Below the pieces are notes generated by a model, which ran no database searches, was not told the origin of the DNA, and worked only from the letters and a program-made list of their open reading frames with translations. A DNA stretch of 64,000 bases from the NCBI GenBank assembly GCA_028023455.1, contig JAQFVV010012398.1, forward strand, positions 3,802,682 through 3,866,681. The letters run 5' to 3'. The translations under genes and the position numbers were made by a program. The DNA is from Epiperipatus broadwayi (taxonomy: Eukaryota > Onychophora > Udeonychophora > Euonychophora > Peripatidae). Positions 10,805-22,744 of the stretch are shown here, piece after piece (the stretch's first letter is position 1; every line of letters begins with the position of its first letter).

Positions 10805-13800
10805 TTAGTTTGGCATATTGTATAATGTCCAAGTGTCTTCAAATGTTTTTGACGATACCAGGAGTTGGTCTCTCTTCTGGATTTTAATCATTGTTTTGGA
10901 AAAAACCTGTTTTATATTAGGTTGTGGGTGTTCCATGATTAGTTTACAACGTGTAACCCATATGGCATAGTTCAAAAACACTGAGAGATGTAATATTGGA
11001 TAGGTTTTAGTATTGATACTATCTTTCAGAGATGAGATCAGTTGGAAATCTATCTTGGTGTTGGAGAGTATGATTTCTCGGAACACTCTGAATCCCATAC
11101 ATTGTGAGAAAAGGTGTTCCAATGTCTCATCGCCGTTCATGCAAATGCTGCAAGTAGGGTCTATGTTGTGACCACATTTGTAAAAGAGGAAGTGATTAGT
11201 AGGTAGTCCATTAATGTTGTATTTAATGAGGAAGTCTAGGTATTTGGCCTCTAGACTCCATCTTTTAAAGTTGGATAACAGTTTCTGATTGTTGTAATAA
11301 AATGTGTTGATTATAGAATGTAAGATTGGATGGAGGATTGTGTATGCTTGCCATAATGATATTTTAGAATTGAATGTGGAGTCATTTATTGGGCAGTGCT
11401 GTTTGATATAGCTTGTGTTTCTAGTGATCCATGTTTGTCTGTCTGGTGGTGGTCGGTCAGTGGGTGTTACCTTTTGAAGGAAAGTTTTTTGGAGAATTGT
11501 GTTGAAACCATATGATGCTACCAAGTTGTGCATGACATTGTGGGTTTTTTGGTAAATCAATGCCTGAATGGAGTGGAGAGCAAGACCATTTAGCTTTCTT
11601 GGTCGCTGAGTGCCTTTGAGGCTGATCGCGACCGTCGCTCAGTGCCTTTGAGGCTGATCGCAACCGTTTTACCTTTCCAGAAAAGCCTTGAGCACAAGCC
11701 ATTTATTTTATTTATGAAGCTTTTGTTGCATTTGATAAATGGAAGAAAGTATGCTATTTTTGGCATCACATTCATGTTAATTAGTGCTACCTTGCCAGGG
11801 AGGGAAAGGTAGACTTGTGACAAGGAAGTGATGAATTTGTTTGTTGTTTCTAGAATGTTATCCTGAATCTCTTTGGTCATTGCTGTGGTAGATTTGAATA
11901 TGGAAAATCCAAGATATCTCTGTGTCTTGGCAGAGAAGAGGATGTTAATTTTCCTTCCTGAAACAATTTTCCAGGAGGCAGACTTGCTGGGGTTGAATTG
12001 CAGCCTGTATTTCTCAGTATAGCAGCTTAATATTGTTTGTAGCAAAGAAATATGTTTTCTTGATGGTAGGATGATCATTACATCATCCATGTAGGCAAAC
12101 ATGTTGAATTCTCTGCTTAAATTGGGTATAAAAAGACCTGGTAGATTTTTTTCCAAATCCATCAGGAGAGGATTTATATATGTGATGAAGCATAGGGCAC
12201 TGAGGGGGGAACCCTGAGGGAAAGCTTGTGTCAGTTTAAATTCAGAGGTGATGTTACCATCCATAGTGATAAAAATTTCCCTGTTGTATAGTAAATTGCT
12301 TATGATCTGGACAGCAGCTGCAGGAACATCATACTTGGCCAAAATATTTAAGAGTATGTCTATATGTACCGAGTCAAAGGCTGTAGCAATGTCCAGTTGA
12401 ATAGCTATTGGCCCTGACTTCTGGTGGATTCTGACATAGTCAATGATGGAGATTATGTTGCCCATTGCATGTGCAGTAGAGGATTCCTTCTTGGCAGATT
12501 GGTTGTTAGATATGTGCTTTAAGATATTTGGTTGGATGAGGTCTTTGATCACAGACTCTACAATTTTAATTAGCAGGGGTGTCATGAAAATAGGTCTGAT
12601 GTTTGAGAGATCCATAACCTGATTTTTTTTATAAATGGAACTAGCACCACTGGGTAAAGGTTAGGTATCACTCTATTACCAGTTGCTAGATAATCCACCA
12701 TCTTCTTCATTATGGAAATTGCAAATTGATTGATGTGTAGGATTAGGAATCTGGGAATCCCATGTAATCCAGGATGTACACCATCTGGAAGGGAAGATAT
12801 TTTCTGTTGGAGTAGGTTTTCTGTGATCCCATGTGGTGCCTGTGGATCAACTTCAGACCAGGATTGTGTGCCATTGAAGATTGCGGTTTGCATTCTTTGC
12901 CGGAAGTGTTCTTTTATTGTGTTCATCATAGGTGTTCCCAGTAAGGTTTTCCCATCTGCAATGATGGAGGTGGGAGTGGTTTTGTTATTTTTCCCTGCAA
13001 GTGCCCATCTCAAGTAGCCTTTTGTCCAGTGATGTTGTTGTGATAAATAGCATTTGGCTCTCCTAATGGATAGGTATTCCACCAGGGATTTTTGTCTTGA
13101 TTGGTATAGGTTTTTAAGACTATATATATCTTGTGTTTTGATAGGTTGACTTTGGAGCATCTGAAGCTGATTCTCTATTTGTAGAAGTTCTCTGAAGAGG
13201 CCATTAGGGCCTTTGACTTTTATGGTGTGGTGTTTTAACATTGTCTGTAGGATGCCTATAAATGAAAACCAGGCTTCTTCAGCTGGTCTTGAAAGGATGT
13301 TGATTTTGTGAAAATATATATAAGATTCGGACACTATGGCCTCAGTCATGTTTGATTTTGTTACCATCCGCATGGTTTTGTGAAGAGCCTCTGGGGTTGG
13401 GAGGCCAGCCATGGTTTCAAGAGTAACTACAAGGGCCATATGGTTTGAAAACAAAACCGGTAAAAGTTTTGCATTTAGATGAAAATGTAAATCTGGTGAA
13501 TAATATAATAGGTCTATTAGGGTTTGGTGGGATTTGGTGTAAAAGGAGTAGGATCTGGGAGGAAGGAATCCTTCCCCACACATCAAGTTTCTATTTATCA
13601 GTGGAAGAAATTTTAGGTTAAAGCGACCATATGTGGTGTTAAAATCTCCCAATATAAGTAAAGAGCCTGATTTGTTGCTAAGGATAGCATTTAAAATCTG
13701 AATGATTTTGTGATAGATAGTAGGATTGTTTGAAGTGTATATATAAGCTAGATTTATGCTGTAGCCCCAATAGTCTATTTCTAATAAGATTAAGTTGTTA

Positions 13801-14069
13801 TCCAAATAGAGAATACAGAATTTGTTTGGAGGAAATTTTTTGTTAATTAATACTCCAACCCCTCCAGCTGCTGAATGTCCAACTGAAAATTTAGTGAAGC
13901 CCATAGTGGCAATTAATGTTTCTATTTTAGTGTCAGTGTTATTATGGAATTTGGTTTCCCCCATTAGAAGGATGTAGGGAGAGTTAATGCTTATCCAATT
14001 TCTAATTGCATGAGCACGGGCCAATGAGTTGAGGCCACGGACATTAATCCCTGTAATTTTATAGTTCAT
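10805..14069 (-). pseudogene. LINE copy A ORF2: endonuclease / reverse transcriptase, frameshifted
   Basis: This is the replication protein of the element: it nicks target DNA and reverse transcribes its RNA in the nucleus. The start is placed at the ATG at 14069 because it aligns with the start in copy B (50683) and leads straight into ITGINVRGLNS. The APE domain follows with GETKFHN and GDFNTTYG. Its catalytic SDH reads SNH, which probably disables nicking. Reverse transcriptase motifs are LDIATAFDS, QGSPLSAL and YMDD (12082-12093), followed by a YLGF thumb motif. Toward the C terminus are TDRPPP and a zinc motif CX2C-X8-H-X4-C (about 11105-11160). Two breaks were found: one base missing in the T8 run at 12623-12630, and a 32-bp tandem duplication at 11604-11667. 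YMDD is unusual for a LINE, where FADD or YADD is common. Confidence 0.9.
11604..11667. repeat. 32-bp tandem duplication inside LINE ORF2
   Basis: Units 11604-11635 and 11636-11667 differ at two positions (CGCTGAG against CGCTCAG, and GCGACC against GCAACC). The length is not a multiple of three, so it shifts the ORF2 frame just before the KLNG motif. Copies B and C lack it. Confidence 0.95.
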
Positions 14070-14182
14070 AATATAGTGTCCCTGCCCCCCTAGCGGCCCC
14101 TGGTCTTGGGGAGAATTTGGAAGTAAATGACTATAATTGGTTTCTTGATCTGATGCTTCTTCCAATGACAGTTGATGTAGAT

Positions 14183-16560
14183 TTAATTCCATGAGTACTG
14201 GAAGGTCCTCATTTTCCATAGAATCTGGAATTCCAAATAGGAATCATCTTCCATTGGTGCTGAATCAGTATCAGAGTGCTCAGAGGTTTTTCTTTTCTTT
14301 TTTTCCCATGACACTTTGTGTTTACTTTGTGATTCTTGTGAATCTGGTTTTAATATAGGTAGTTGTGTTATAAACCCAGAATTCATCTCATCATCTGAGC
14401 TTGATTTATCCAGAACATCTGATTTCCATTTATTAATAATTGGTATAGCTTGTCGTGTTAGCTCTACTTCTTGTGAAAGATCCTGATTCCAATGTCCAGG
14501 GAAATCATCCTTTTCCCCCAGGTTTAGAGTTTTGGTGTGTGCTGGATTAAATTTTTTCCTTGGTTTATTGGTTTTGCTACTTTCTTTTTGAGGATGTGGA
14601 GTTATTGTATTTTGTTTACTTTGTGACTTTCTAGGTGATTGGGTGTTATTTTTGTCTATTTTGATTCTGGTGTCTGTTTCTTCTATTGGAAGTGATTTCA
14701 AGTCTGAAGGATTGTCAAGCATTGATTCATAGCCCTTTTTTCCAATGTTGTACTGTTTATTGACTGAATATTATCTGTATATTGGTTTGAAATGAGATGA
14801 GGTGTACTTGATGTAGTTGTTTGTTTATCATTTCTATTTTTGTTTGTATTGTTGTGGAATTCCTTTTCAGTTTGTTGGGAAAGATTATCATCTTGATCTT
14901 CATTTCTAGATATTATGTGGTCTGGTGTTACATCTGTGGAAGTTATGTCTATAGATTCGGTATAGTTTGATGTTGAAGCCCTGTGTTTATCAGTGTGGTT
15001 TTCAATATTATTGTCTGTTTTAGGTGGCTGTTTGGTGTCTGTAGTTGTTGTTGTTTCTATATTCTTTCCATTGCAATGGTGGACTTTGCCTTTCTTTTGA
15101 TTGCAGGTAGTGCAGATACGTGCCAAATAGTCTTTTATAAAGTGTGTCCTTTGTAAACAGTGAAAGCACTGAGGCCGCACCCCCCTGAATGTTAAGACCA
15201 TTGGTGAACCTCTTGCATTCACTACAGTAGGGATGTCAGTGGGAGAAACATTTTTTTCATGGCTAGTGAGAAGATTGCTGTGTTTGATATTATGTTTTCG
15301 TTCAAGATGGGTTCTGGAAGGAATTTAAATTTTGATACAGTGCCGTAGGGATTGAGGATATTTTGGAGCTCTTGTTCAGTGAATCCTGTTAGGCAGTTTT
15401 TGATTTTCCCTTGTAGTATCATAGGTCTATTCATTTCTACAGTGCAAAGTATTTTATTTCCCAGTATTTTAATATTGTTTTTAAATTGGAGCCTCTCTGC
15501 CCAGGTCTTAAATTCTATTGCCACATATCTGTCATTAGGGTGTGTTAGTATTTGATAAATTCCAACTCTGAATCATATTGTTTAATTACAGAATATAAAT
15601 GCTCCATGGGGAATTTGTATAATGATAAGTTTTCATTCATTACTGCTAGGATTAGAGTTTTGTCATTGTAATAATTTTGGAAAGATTTATAGAGCATGTT
15701 TGGAATAGTTTTGTTGAAATTAAAGTTTATGTTTTGATGCATTTTGTCGGTAATATTATTATAATTTAATATCTTAATTGATTGGGGGTGTTGATTGTTT
15801 TCGGTTGTGATTTCTCTTTCATATTCCAATATGCCTATAAGCATTTCATTAATATTGCTGACCGAGTTAGTCTCCGCAGTTTTAATGTCTTTGTTGATAC
15901 TTAAAGCGTTAGCGTAGGATATAGATTTATTTGGAAGGGTTTGTATTTGTGAGTCTGTTTTGAAATATGCGAACGATGTAGATATTAAAGGTTCATCTAG
16001 TTTGAAATTTTCATTTGTTTGTGAATGGGTTTTGTTGATTTTTTTATCTGTTATTTCATTTTTTTCTCTCGAAATACTGTTGACAGTCTCTGGTGTTACA
16101 GCAGCGAATTTGGTGACCTCTGGTGATTTAAAAAAAAATTTTCCCTTTCTTCAGATAGATTTTGCTGATATTTTATTTTTTGTTCCAAATTATTCTGAGA
16201 GTGTTTCGTGGTTATGGATGAATTGTGTTTATTTACTTCTCCTAAAGGAGTTTGGGAAATACGGTGATTGTTGTTACTGTTTTTGTATGTATTATTAATA
16301 TTGGCTGTTATTTCGCCCGATGGGAAACCAACGCTATTGCATATAACTGACAAAGTTTGTATAATTTCTTGCATTTTAATGTTGTCAGTAATTATTTGGT
16401 GCTTAGTATTGCTAATGGGAAGGTTTTTGATCTCAGATGGAGTCTGAGATTTGTTATTATAGCTATGAAGATTTCGGCCATCGTTTCTGTTGAATGACTG
16501 AGTGTGACATTTTAAGCTTGAATTGCTATGTATATTATCTATATCATTATCACATTCCAT
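14183..16560 (-). pseudogene. LINE copy A ORF1: nucleic-acid-binding protein, frameshifted
   Basis: ORF1 starts at the ATG at 16560 and can be followed in order through five frame blocks: 16560-16139, to 15545, to 15222, to 14698, and to 14183. The first half is low-complexity, rich in Asn, Ser and Thr. Near 15524-15270 a segment with FTEQELQNILNPYGTV looks like part of an RNA-binding fold. From about 15170 to 15075 there are two zinc knuckles, CX2C-X4-H and CX2C-X7-HHC. The last Cys of the first knuckle appears to be Tyr (KDYL where KDC is expected). Frame changes fall at or next to homopolymers: A9 at 16130, T7 at 15251, T6 at 14736. One near 15556-15563 is not in a clear run. The residues encoded at 14219-14070 resemble the ORF1 tail of copy B, so ORF1 may continue there after another indel. 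Confidence 0.8.
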
Positions 16561-16703
16561 TCTTAAATATATAAAACTTCTCTTACCTTGTATTTAGGGG
16601 TTTGGAATGGGGTTTGATTCCCCCTTTCCTGCTGATTTCAATTTTTGAGGAGAGCTATCGTTCACGTTGTTTGCTGTTTAAGAACCGGAAGCGCTCCAGG
16701 GAA

Positions 16704-17004
16704 AGGAAAACAGATGTTGATCTGTTTTCTATAGCAAATTTTTATAATTTAATTACTTTATTTCCAAAATTGTGAACACCTGCACAAGTTGCGTAAGACT
16801 TGTTTTTAATTAATTTACGTGCTTAATGACTCTGTAAGTAAAGGTAGGAAAAATAGAAATGAAATATGTGTTAGCAATTTTGGAAATTATTATTGGCATT
16901 TTAAAGAAAACATAAATACATAAACATATTATACTAGAATTATTTGCCGCATGGAAATAAAGAAAGAAAACATATTAAAGAGGCTTACTGAGGATAAGTC
17001 ATAT
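16704..17004. other. 5' flank of LINE A
   Basis: Begins with the second target-site duplication copy (16704-16718), which lies in the palindrome AAAACAGAT-GTTG-ATCTGTTTT (16707-16728). Nothing else was recognised. Confidence 0.6.
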
Positions 17005-17198
17005 AGAGTGATATAATAGAAAGTTACATAATATGAAAACATTTAACTATAGTATCAGAACAGAGCATCGGGATTATAAAGAAGGATAAATTTGACAATC
17101 AAGAGTGATATAATAGAAAGTTACATAATATGAAAACATTTAACTATAGTATCAGAACAGAGCATCGGGATTATAATTAAGGATAAATTTGACAATCA
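17005..17198. repeat. 97-bp tandem duplication
   Basis: Units 17005-17101 and 17102-17198 are nearly identical, differing at about three bases near the end (ATAAAGAAGG against ATAATTAAGG). The high identity suggests a recent event. No coding content. Confidence 0.95.
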
Positions 17199-18099
17199 AG
17201 AGTGGCTAAAGTTCTTTTACCTTGATATCTGGAGTAGCAGTCCTTGATATGAATAATGTTCTAGGGTTTAAATACGACATGATATGTAGCATTTACTTTA
17301 TCAGCAGATATTTAGAGTTCATTAATATGGGATCCAGAGCTTCATTATGGGAAAAGCATATTGGAATGGAGGGGAAGGTGAAATTTCCCCTACTTGTGGC
17401 ACATTGGGTGAAAATTAAAATTGACGTGGATTATATTTGGCATCATGATAGTTTGGTTGTCTCTCTCCCTTTTGGATTCAAATCCAGCAGTATTTATACT
17501 TCTATTTTGGTGTTGTCACATAGCAACTACTGCTGGACCTGAGGCGGTTTAAGCACTTAACGTACATCTAAAATCGGCTGACCAGTATCTTATCTGGTAA
17601 GACTTTTGAAACAATACAATTCTGCTATCAGTTTCTCAAATGATTGTTTTAAAATAAGTCTTATGATTTTAAAACAAGCTGGCATGGACAAAATTTTCAC
17701 TAATGGGTTTATTTTATTATTACAAAATTGTAATCTTTTTACTTTTAACTAATGGGTTTTTCCGGGTAATTGTTTTCGAGAAACTTTTTAAAAGAATTGC
17801 ATCATTTCTGACTGCTAAATTAAATATGAAACATAATACATTTCATATATGATTTTAAATACAATTTATATATAACATAACTTTTAATGATTTATTAGCA
17901 ATATCCTACACTGAAATATATATAGATTTATCATTTACGCACGCATACATATGAGAATGATATTAAATATTTATTTATTAAAATGGTTTTTAGATTAAGA
18001 TATATAAATATCCACGTTATTTATGTTCCAATACTAAAGCAAAAGAAATATACATATTAATAAATATACATTCGTAAGGGTGGGTTTGAACATAGTTAG
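17199..18099. other. Spacer, unassigned reading frame at 17222-17542
   Basis: A frame of 106 codons at 17222-17542 has a somewhat protein-like composition but no recognisable family. It may belong to an old repeat: GATTCAAATCC near 17476-17490 matches a tRNA-type B box, and CCAGCAGTA with TACTGCTGG (17489-17535) form a small inverted repeat. No gene is called. Confidence 0.4.
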
Positions 18100-18480
18100 A
18101 TAGTAGGAGATTGGATGTGAACTGTGAAGCAGGATTGGAGCATCAGATCATCTGCTTCAATATATATATATATAACATATAGGTTATATGAGCACAGACT
18201 TTCACACGACCCACCACTATCCACACCATCTCATAACACTGATACACTTGAACACATATGTTGAAAAGATAAATAATCACCAATATACGTATTTCATGCT
18301 AAACTAGCAATCATCAGTTGGTCAAGATTACCATCTCTACACATATATGCTATAAGTGCTCAGATATATATTAAGATAGCCAATCTTCATACTTTAATGG
18401 ACAGGCTTCAATCCACTCCACACTCCAACTCTTCAACTGTCCATCCAATTGAAAATCTGATGATGGAATGCTCATATCGA
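18100..18480 (-). repeat. S1 SINE-like repeat, diverged copy
   Basis: It shares long ordered similarity with the repeats at 45320-45790, 31585-31770 and 28690-28790. Landmarks are CAGACTTTCACACGACC, GATACACTTGAACACATATG, AAGATAAATAA, ATTTCATGC, and a CATCAGTTGG segment. Read on the minus strand, the last is an A-box-like CCAACTGATGA. The region to 18480 also contains TCTTCAACTGTCCATCC. Confidence 0.5.
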
Positions 18481-20839
18481 ATTGTATTGAAAAAAAATAT
18501 ATAATTGACAAAATGTATGCAATATAATATTGATAATATAAAAATTATAAAGTTTAATGACAAAATTTTCTAAGAAATAGATGGAAGAAACGAAGAAGTG
18601 AATTGAACTAATTAATGGTGAATTATTAGAGAGTGAAGTGCTGTAACAGGAATAAAAAACGAGGAAAGAGATATAAATTTATTAAGATGTGATTGTTTAA
18701 ATAAACATATATACAACTGATATTTTTTCTATTCAGAATTTAGATTTATTTATTATATAAATTATTAAAAATATATATAAAATTAAAAGCTAAAGTTGTA
18801 ATAAAAAAATATATTTGTGAACATTTATACAGTTATGATTTATTAATTATCGCGAGGTTATTTTTTAGAATATTTTCTTTTATTTTTCAGATCTTGGAAA
18901 ATAATTCAGGCTTTAGTAGAAAAAAATATATAGTGTTGTACGTTTTTTGCAGAGATTCACTTATTAGAATAAATCGAGCTTTGAAAAAATAAAAGGTATA
19001 TCTGTATTGATGTTTTTTTTATTTATTGATTAACAGTTTCCGAAACTGTTAGTAGTTACACAATAGTTATAAAAACTATCTTATTCAAAAACAAACATAA
19101 TTTTCTATCCACCAATCTTTCAAATTTTTTTACATTAGTTATCTTTCCAAAATAAATGGTGAGTAAATGTGTCTTTATTCATAAAACACAGAATACACAA
19201 AGAAGTTAATGTTTTTTCATTCTTAATTTTAATTATCAAAGAGAGAAAGAGGAGGAAGGGTGGGAGAGAGAGAGAGAGAAAAAAAACATTAAATTATATA
19301 TTTTTTAAGATTTTTTTTTCAGCTTTTCTCTTTAAATAATCTTTCACTTTGTTTCTATTATAAAACTATATAAATATTTGTTTGCAGGTTTATTTTAATT
19401 TTTTCTTTAAACCAACATATCTGAAAGGTTCTTAGCATTAGTCACTCTCCTTCTGCATATATCATCTTGTCCACCATCCATGTTCATAAATATTTCTTTA
19501 ATAACTTTGTTTTTTAAATTCATCTCAGGTTATTCAAGATGAACTATCATAGAGTTAGCAACTACTCTGGTCAGAAAATGGCTTAACTTTAAATATTCTT
19601 AAATCTTCATTAACACATTTTATACTAAATAAACCATTTTAATATTTATTTATTTGATTATATTGAAGCTTAAGAATCATAGTTCCTAAATATTTGAAAA
19701 TGAATATTTATATTCACTCTACTCTTGAGTAATAAATGGAACTAATATTGTATAATACTATAGAATTCCTATCCCAAGATCAGATTCTGGTTTCTCCTGT
19801 CATCATGAAAACTAGGATTCAATTCTGGAACTAATGAATTTGGAATATAGAAAATCATTTTTTACTCCTTTATATTATTCAAACTAGTAATCTGAAATTT
19901 AAAAATGCTCTAAGGTTTCAAACTTCAGTTACTCATTTGAATACATATATAGATCTGGCACCAGGTCAGTTTTTATACATTTTTGATACTTAGATCTATA
20001 CTAAGTTGTAGACTTTTAGATTAGAATAAAATAATTGCTTTTGGAAGCATATGAATAAGAGAACTTGTGTTGTTATAATTAAATAAATTTTCCTGTGTCT
20101 TGATTCAAACACAAACAAACTTCAGTTAACTATAAACTCCTTTTTTCAGTAATGTCATAATAAAATACTACAGATTTCTAAACCATAAACTACTTTTGCA
20201 ATAGTTATTTATTATCTTTGTCATGTCTTGGAGGATGATCATTCTTTGTCATCACACAAAAAAATCTATATGGCTGAGTAATAAACAGACGATAAGAACC
20301 TAAAAACATTTTAGAAAAAATTATAACAATTTCCAAACATATTTAAATATATCTCTATATCTTTCACTATTTATGAGTGGCAAATAGCCAAAAATCTAAT
20401 AAAAAAAACAGTACTTACATATTAGTTCTGCAATGTAGGAAGGATGGTATGCCTTTTCACATTCGTGGTAAATGTCTAATCTTGTGATGCCATCAAATAA
20501 ACTCTGCCATCTCATTCAACCTCATATCCAATAACATAATAAGTTTACACTTTCATTTATTGTCCACACTTTATTTGGACAAGTTCTTCTCAATGTGTTT
20601 TTTTACTTCAGTGCTGATTAATATTACAATTTTTTAAACAATACAAAATGACAAACATTTGCAGTTTACCTGCTACAGAAATCAATGCAGTCAAGTCCAT
20701 CCACACTTTGGACAAGTAATGGCATTGTAACATTCAAAAATGTAATAATAAAGTAGGCCTTCATAATAAAACGTGGTTGGAGGGTTTTAGAATTCCATTT
20801 TTGATGGTGATCTAATTTACTTACAGTTAGGCTTGCAAT
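18481..20839. other. AT-rich spacer with a polypurine tract
   Basis: No gene was seen. A polypurine tract (AAAGAGAGAAAGAGGAGGAA, then GGGAGAGAGAGAG and A8) lies at 19238-19287. A short palindrome ACAGTTTCCGAAACTGT is at about 19032. Confidence 0.5.
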
Positions 20840-21165
20840 TTAATATCCATAGAATGGGGAAAAAACAGAGCTTGGTTTAGCAGGAAAAAACATAAAATTA
20901 GAGGCCCTAATAAAATCATTGAAATAGACAAGAGTTTTTTGCATAAAAATAAAAAAATAAAACAAGCCAGACAAATCCTTCCAGAACAGCAGCAATTCTT
21001 ATAGAAGCCATCTAATAAAATATGGAAGAGGACTCAGCAATTTATTTGGACTGTTGGAAAGCCTATAAAACTGCTGAATTATGACCTGCAGATTACCACC
21101 ATTTTCATGTGAATCATACTGGTCAACATAAAAAAAAATTAGTCCACAACATTGAAGAAATAATA
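20840..21165 (+). pseudogene. Merlin (ISXO2/IS1016-type) DDE transposase remnant
   Basis: Short translated blocks match the order of Merlin/ISXO2-like transposases. GPNKIIEIDKSFFA begins near 20903, with the first catalytic Asp at 20927-20929. A degraded stretch with RTAAILIEAI follows. Then comes LDCWKAYKTAEL, with the second Asp at 21049-21051. HFHVNHTGQH and VHNIEE end the run, with the Glu at 21154-21156. The second Asp and the Glu are in one frame, 34 residues apart, as expected for the family. Stops (TAA TAA near 21013 and TGA near 21079) and a frame change between the two Asp codons show it is dead. Terminal inverted repeats were not found. The frames are too short to appear as long ORFs, so the call rests on motif order and spacing. 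Confidence 0.75.
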
Positions 21166-22744
21166 AAAGTGTAATAATTTTAATTTTGAAAAAAAGTAGA
21201 TTTACAATTTATTAACATTTCCAATGAAGATCCCATGCAGGCATTATATTGCACAATTACATGTTAAATAAATATCTATTTCATGAAGAATACAAAAATT
21301 TACTTTTATTCTCTATTTTGAAATAAAATTTTATCCACTTAAAATAAAGTAGAAGCAAGAAATTGATTGTTCCCTCATTGTGACAATTCCTGTTATATAT
21401 TACATGGTAAGTAACATATGTGTATATTTTTAGCATTTGTAATTTAGTGATTGTTTTATCCATATTTAAAGTAACATTTGGAAATTGCATAGAACTTTTT
21501 CAGATTTATTTTTGTGTGGAATTCATATTTTTAATATTATTAAAAATGTACTTTTTTCAGATTTTTTTTTGTATGAATTCATATGTTTAGTATTGTTAGA
21601 AATTAGTATTTTTAGTATTATTAGATTTAGTCTTGTGCAATTACTGCCAGGTATTAGAACTGCTACACCTTTTCATATACATATTCAGACTTACAATAAC
21701 TTTGTATATCTTGCAAAAATATCATGTATACATGGTCCATTTTGATGAATTTATCGTTTTAAGTTTGTACATGATCCAAGTGTACACATTATTTGATCAG
21801 ATCACAAAGTTATAAAGTTATTAATGGATTGATACAATGGGAAAAGCATAGCTAGTCTAATATTTTGCAGGTCTAATATGTAAGTACCAAAAAAAGCATT
21901 AAATAGTTAACTAGTTTAATAAAAAATTTGTAAGCAATAATTAAATCAGCAATGGAAAAAACAATGAATGGTAAATAATTTTTACATTAACATCTATTTC
22001 TATTATTGAAGAATATCTACTAAAGCTTTTAAGAACAATCTTCAATTCAGAGAAATGTTTAGTAAAAAGTCTTATTAATAATATATATATATAACTTTCA
22101 ATATTTTTTTTATTAAATAATTAAAACAAAAAAAATACACGACCAATTTTCTTATTTAAAACGTAATAATTCTTCTATATATAAATTCAGTGACAAACTC
22201 TAACAAAATGAATATGATGACAGATAAAAAGTTCATACATAATAATAAGCAAATACCATATATATAATTAGTGACACAGATCCTTTTAATGCTCCTATAA
22301 AGTAATCATGCCAAAATATTGATTATATATAATCTAATGTACATATTTAAAACAAAATAATATATTTATTCACCGTTATATAAATTAGGTCATGTGACAT
22401 TTGACTTGATTTTTTTTTTTTGTAATTTATTCACTGTGTATATATATGATTAATATGTATTTTTATAATGTGACATTAATTTTAATAAATTATTTTGTAA
22501 AAATTAGTTTTTGACTGTTTTTAAAGTGTTACATATTCATATAACTCTTTTAAAAAAACCATTTTGTTTTCCTTATAACGTTAGATGAGATTTTTCCAAA
22601 AAATAATCTGAAGTTGTTAACATTTTTTTTTAATAAGTGGGTGTAAAACTAATTAAATGCAAGATTTTCTCTTGTGCTTTAGAAACAGTTATTGTTAATA
22701 AAAACTGTGTGTCTTAATTTTATGTTATTAATTTTGTGAACATT
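21166..22744. other. AT-rich upstream region of the repeat-protein gene
   Basis: No gene was seen. Frames at 21485-21815 are runs of hydrophobic codons typical of T-rich DNA. The 200 bp before 22745 contain TTATATAAA-like words, for example TATATAAATTAG near 22377, but no promoter can be singled out. Confidence 0.45.

Larger units (their letters stand above)
10609..16703 (-). mobile_element. LINE copy A: full-length non-LTR retrotransposon, Tx1/L1-like
   Basis: A 6.1-kb minus-strand element flanked by an exact 15-bp target-site duplication, AGGAAAACAGATGTT, at 10594-10608 and 16704-16718. Reading the minus strand, it has a GC-richer 5' leader (16703 to about 16561), ORF1 with zinc knuckles, ORF2 with endonuclease and reverse transcriptase, a short 3' untranslated region, and an AT-rich end with TAA-like units in place of a long poly-A tail. 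The length and intact leader make it a full-length insertion. ORF breaks are almost all one-base frame changes plus a 32-bp duplication; I saw no in-frame stop that frameshifts do not explain. The clade call (Tx1/L1-like) rests on N-terminal APE endonuclease plus C-terminal CCHC and is tentative. Confidence 0.9.

Noticed and set aside
12730-13017. 95-codon plus frame inside LINE A, with similar ones at 15352 and 15960
   Set aside because: Antisense to LINE ORF1 and ORF2, which are supported by conserved motifs.
17476-17490. Possible tRNA gene (GATTCAAATCC B box)
   Set aside because: No A box at tRNA spacing and no acceptor stem pairing.
17222-17542. 106-codon plus frame beside the 97-bp duplication
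   Set aside because: No family recognised. A B-box-like word and a small inverted repeat within it suggest an old repeat instead.
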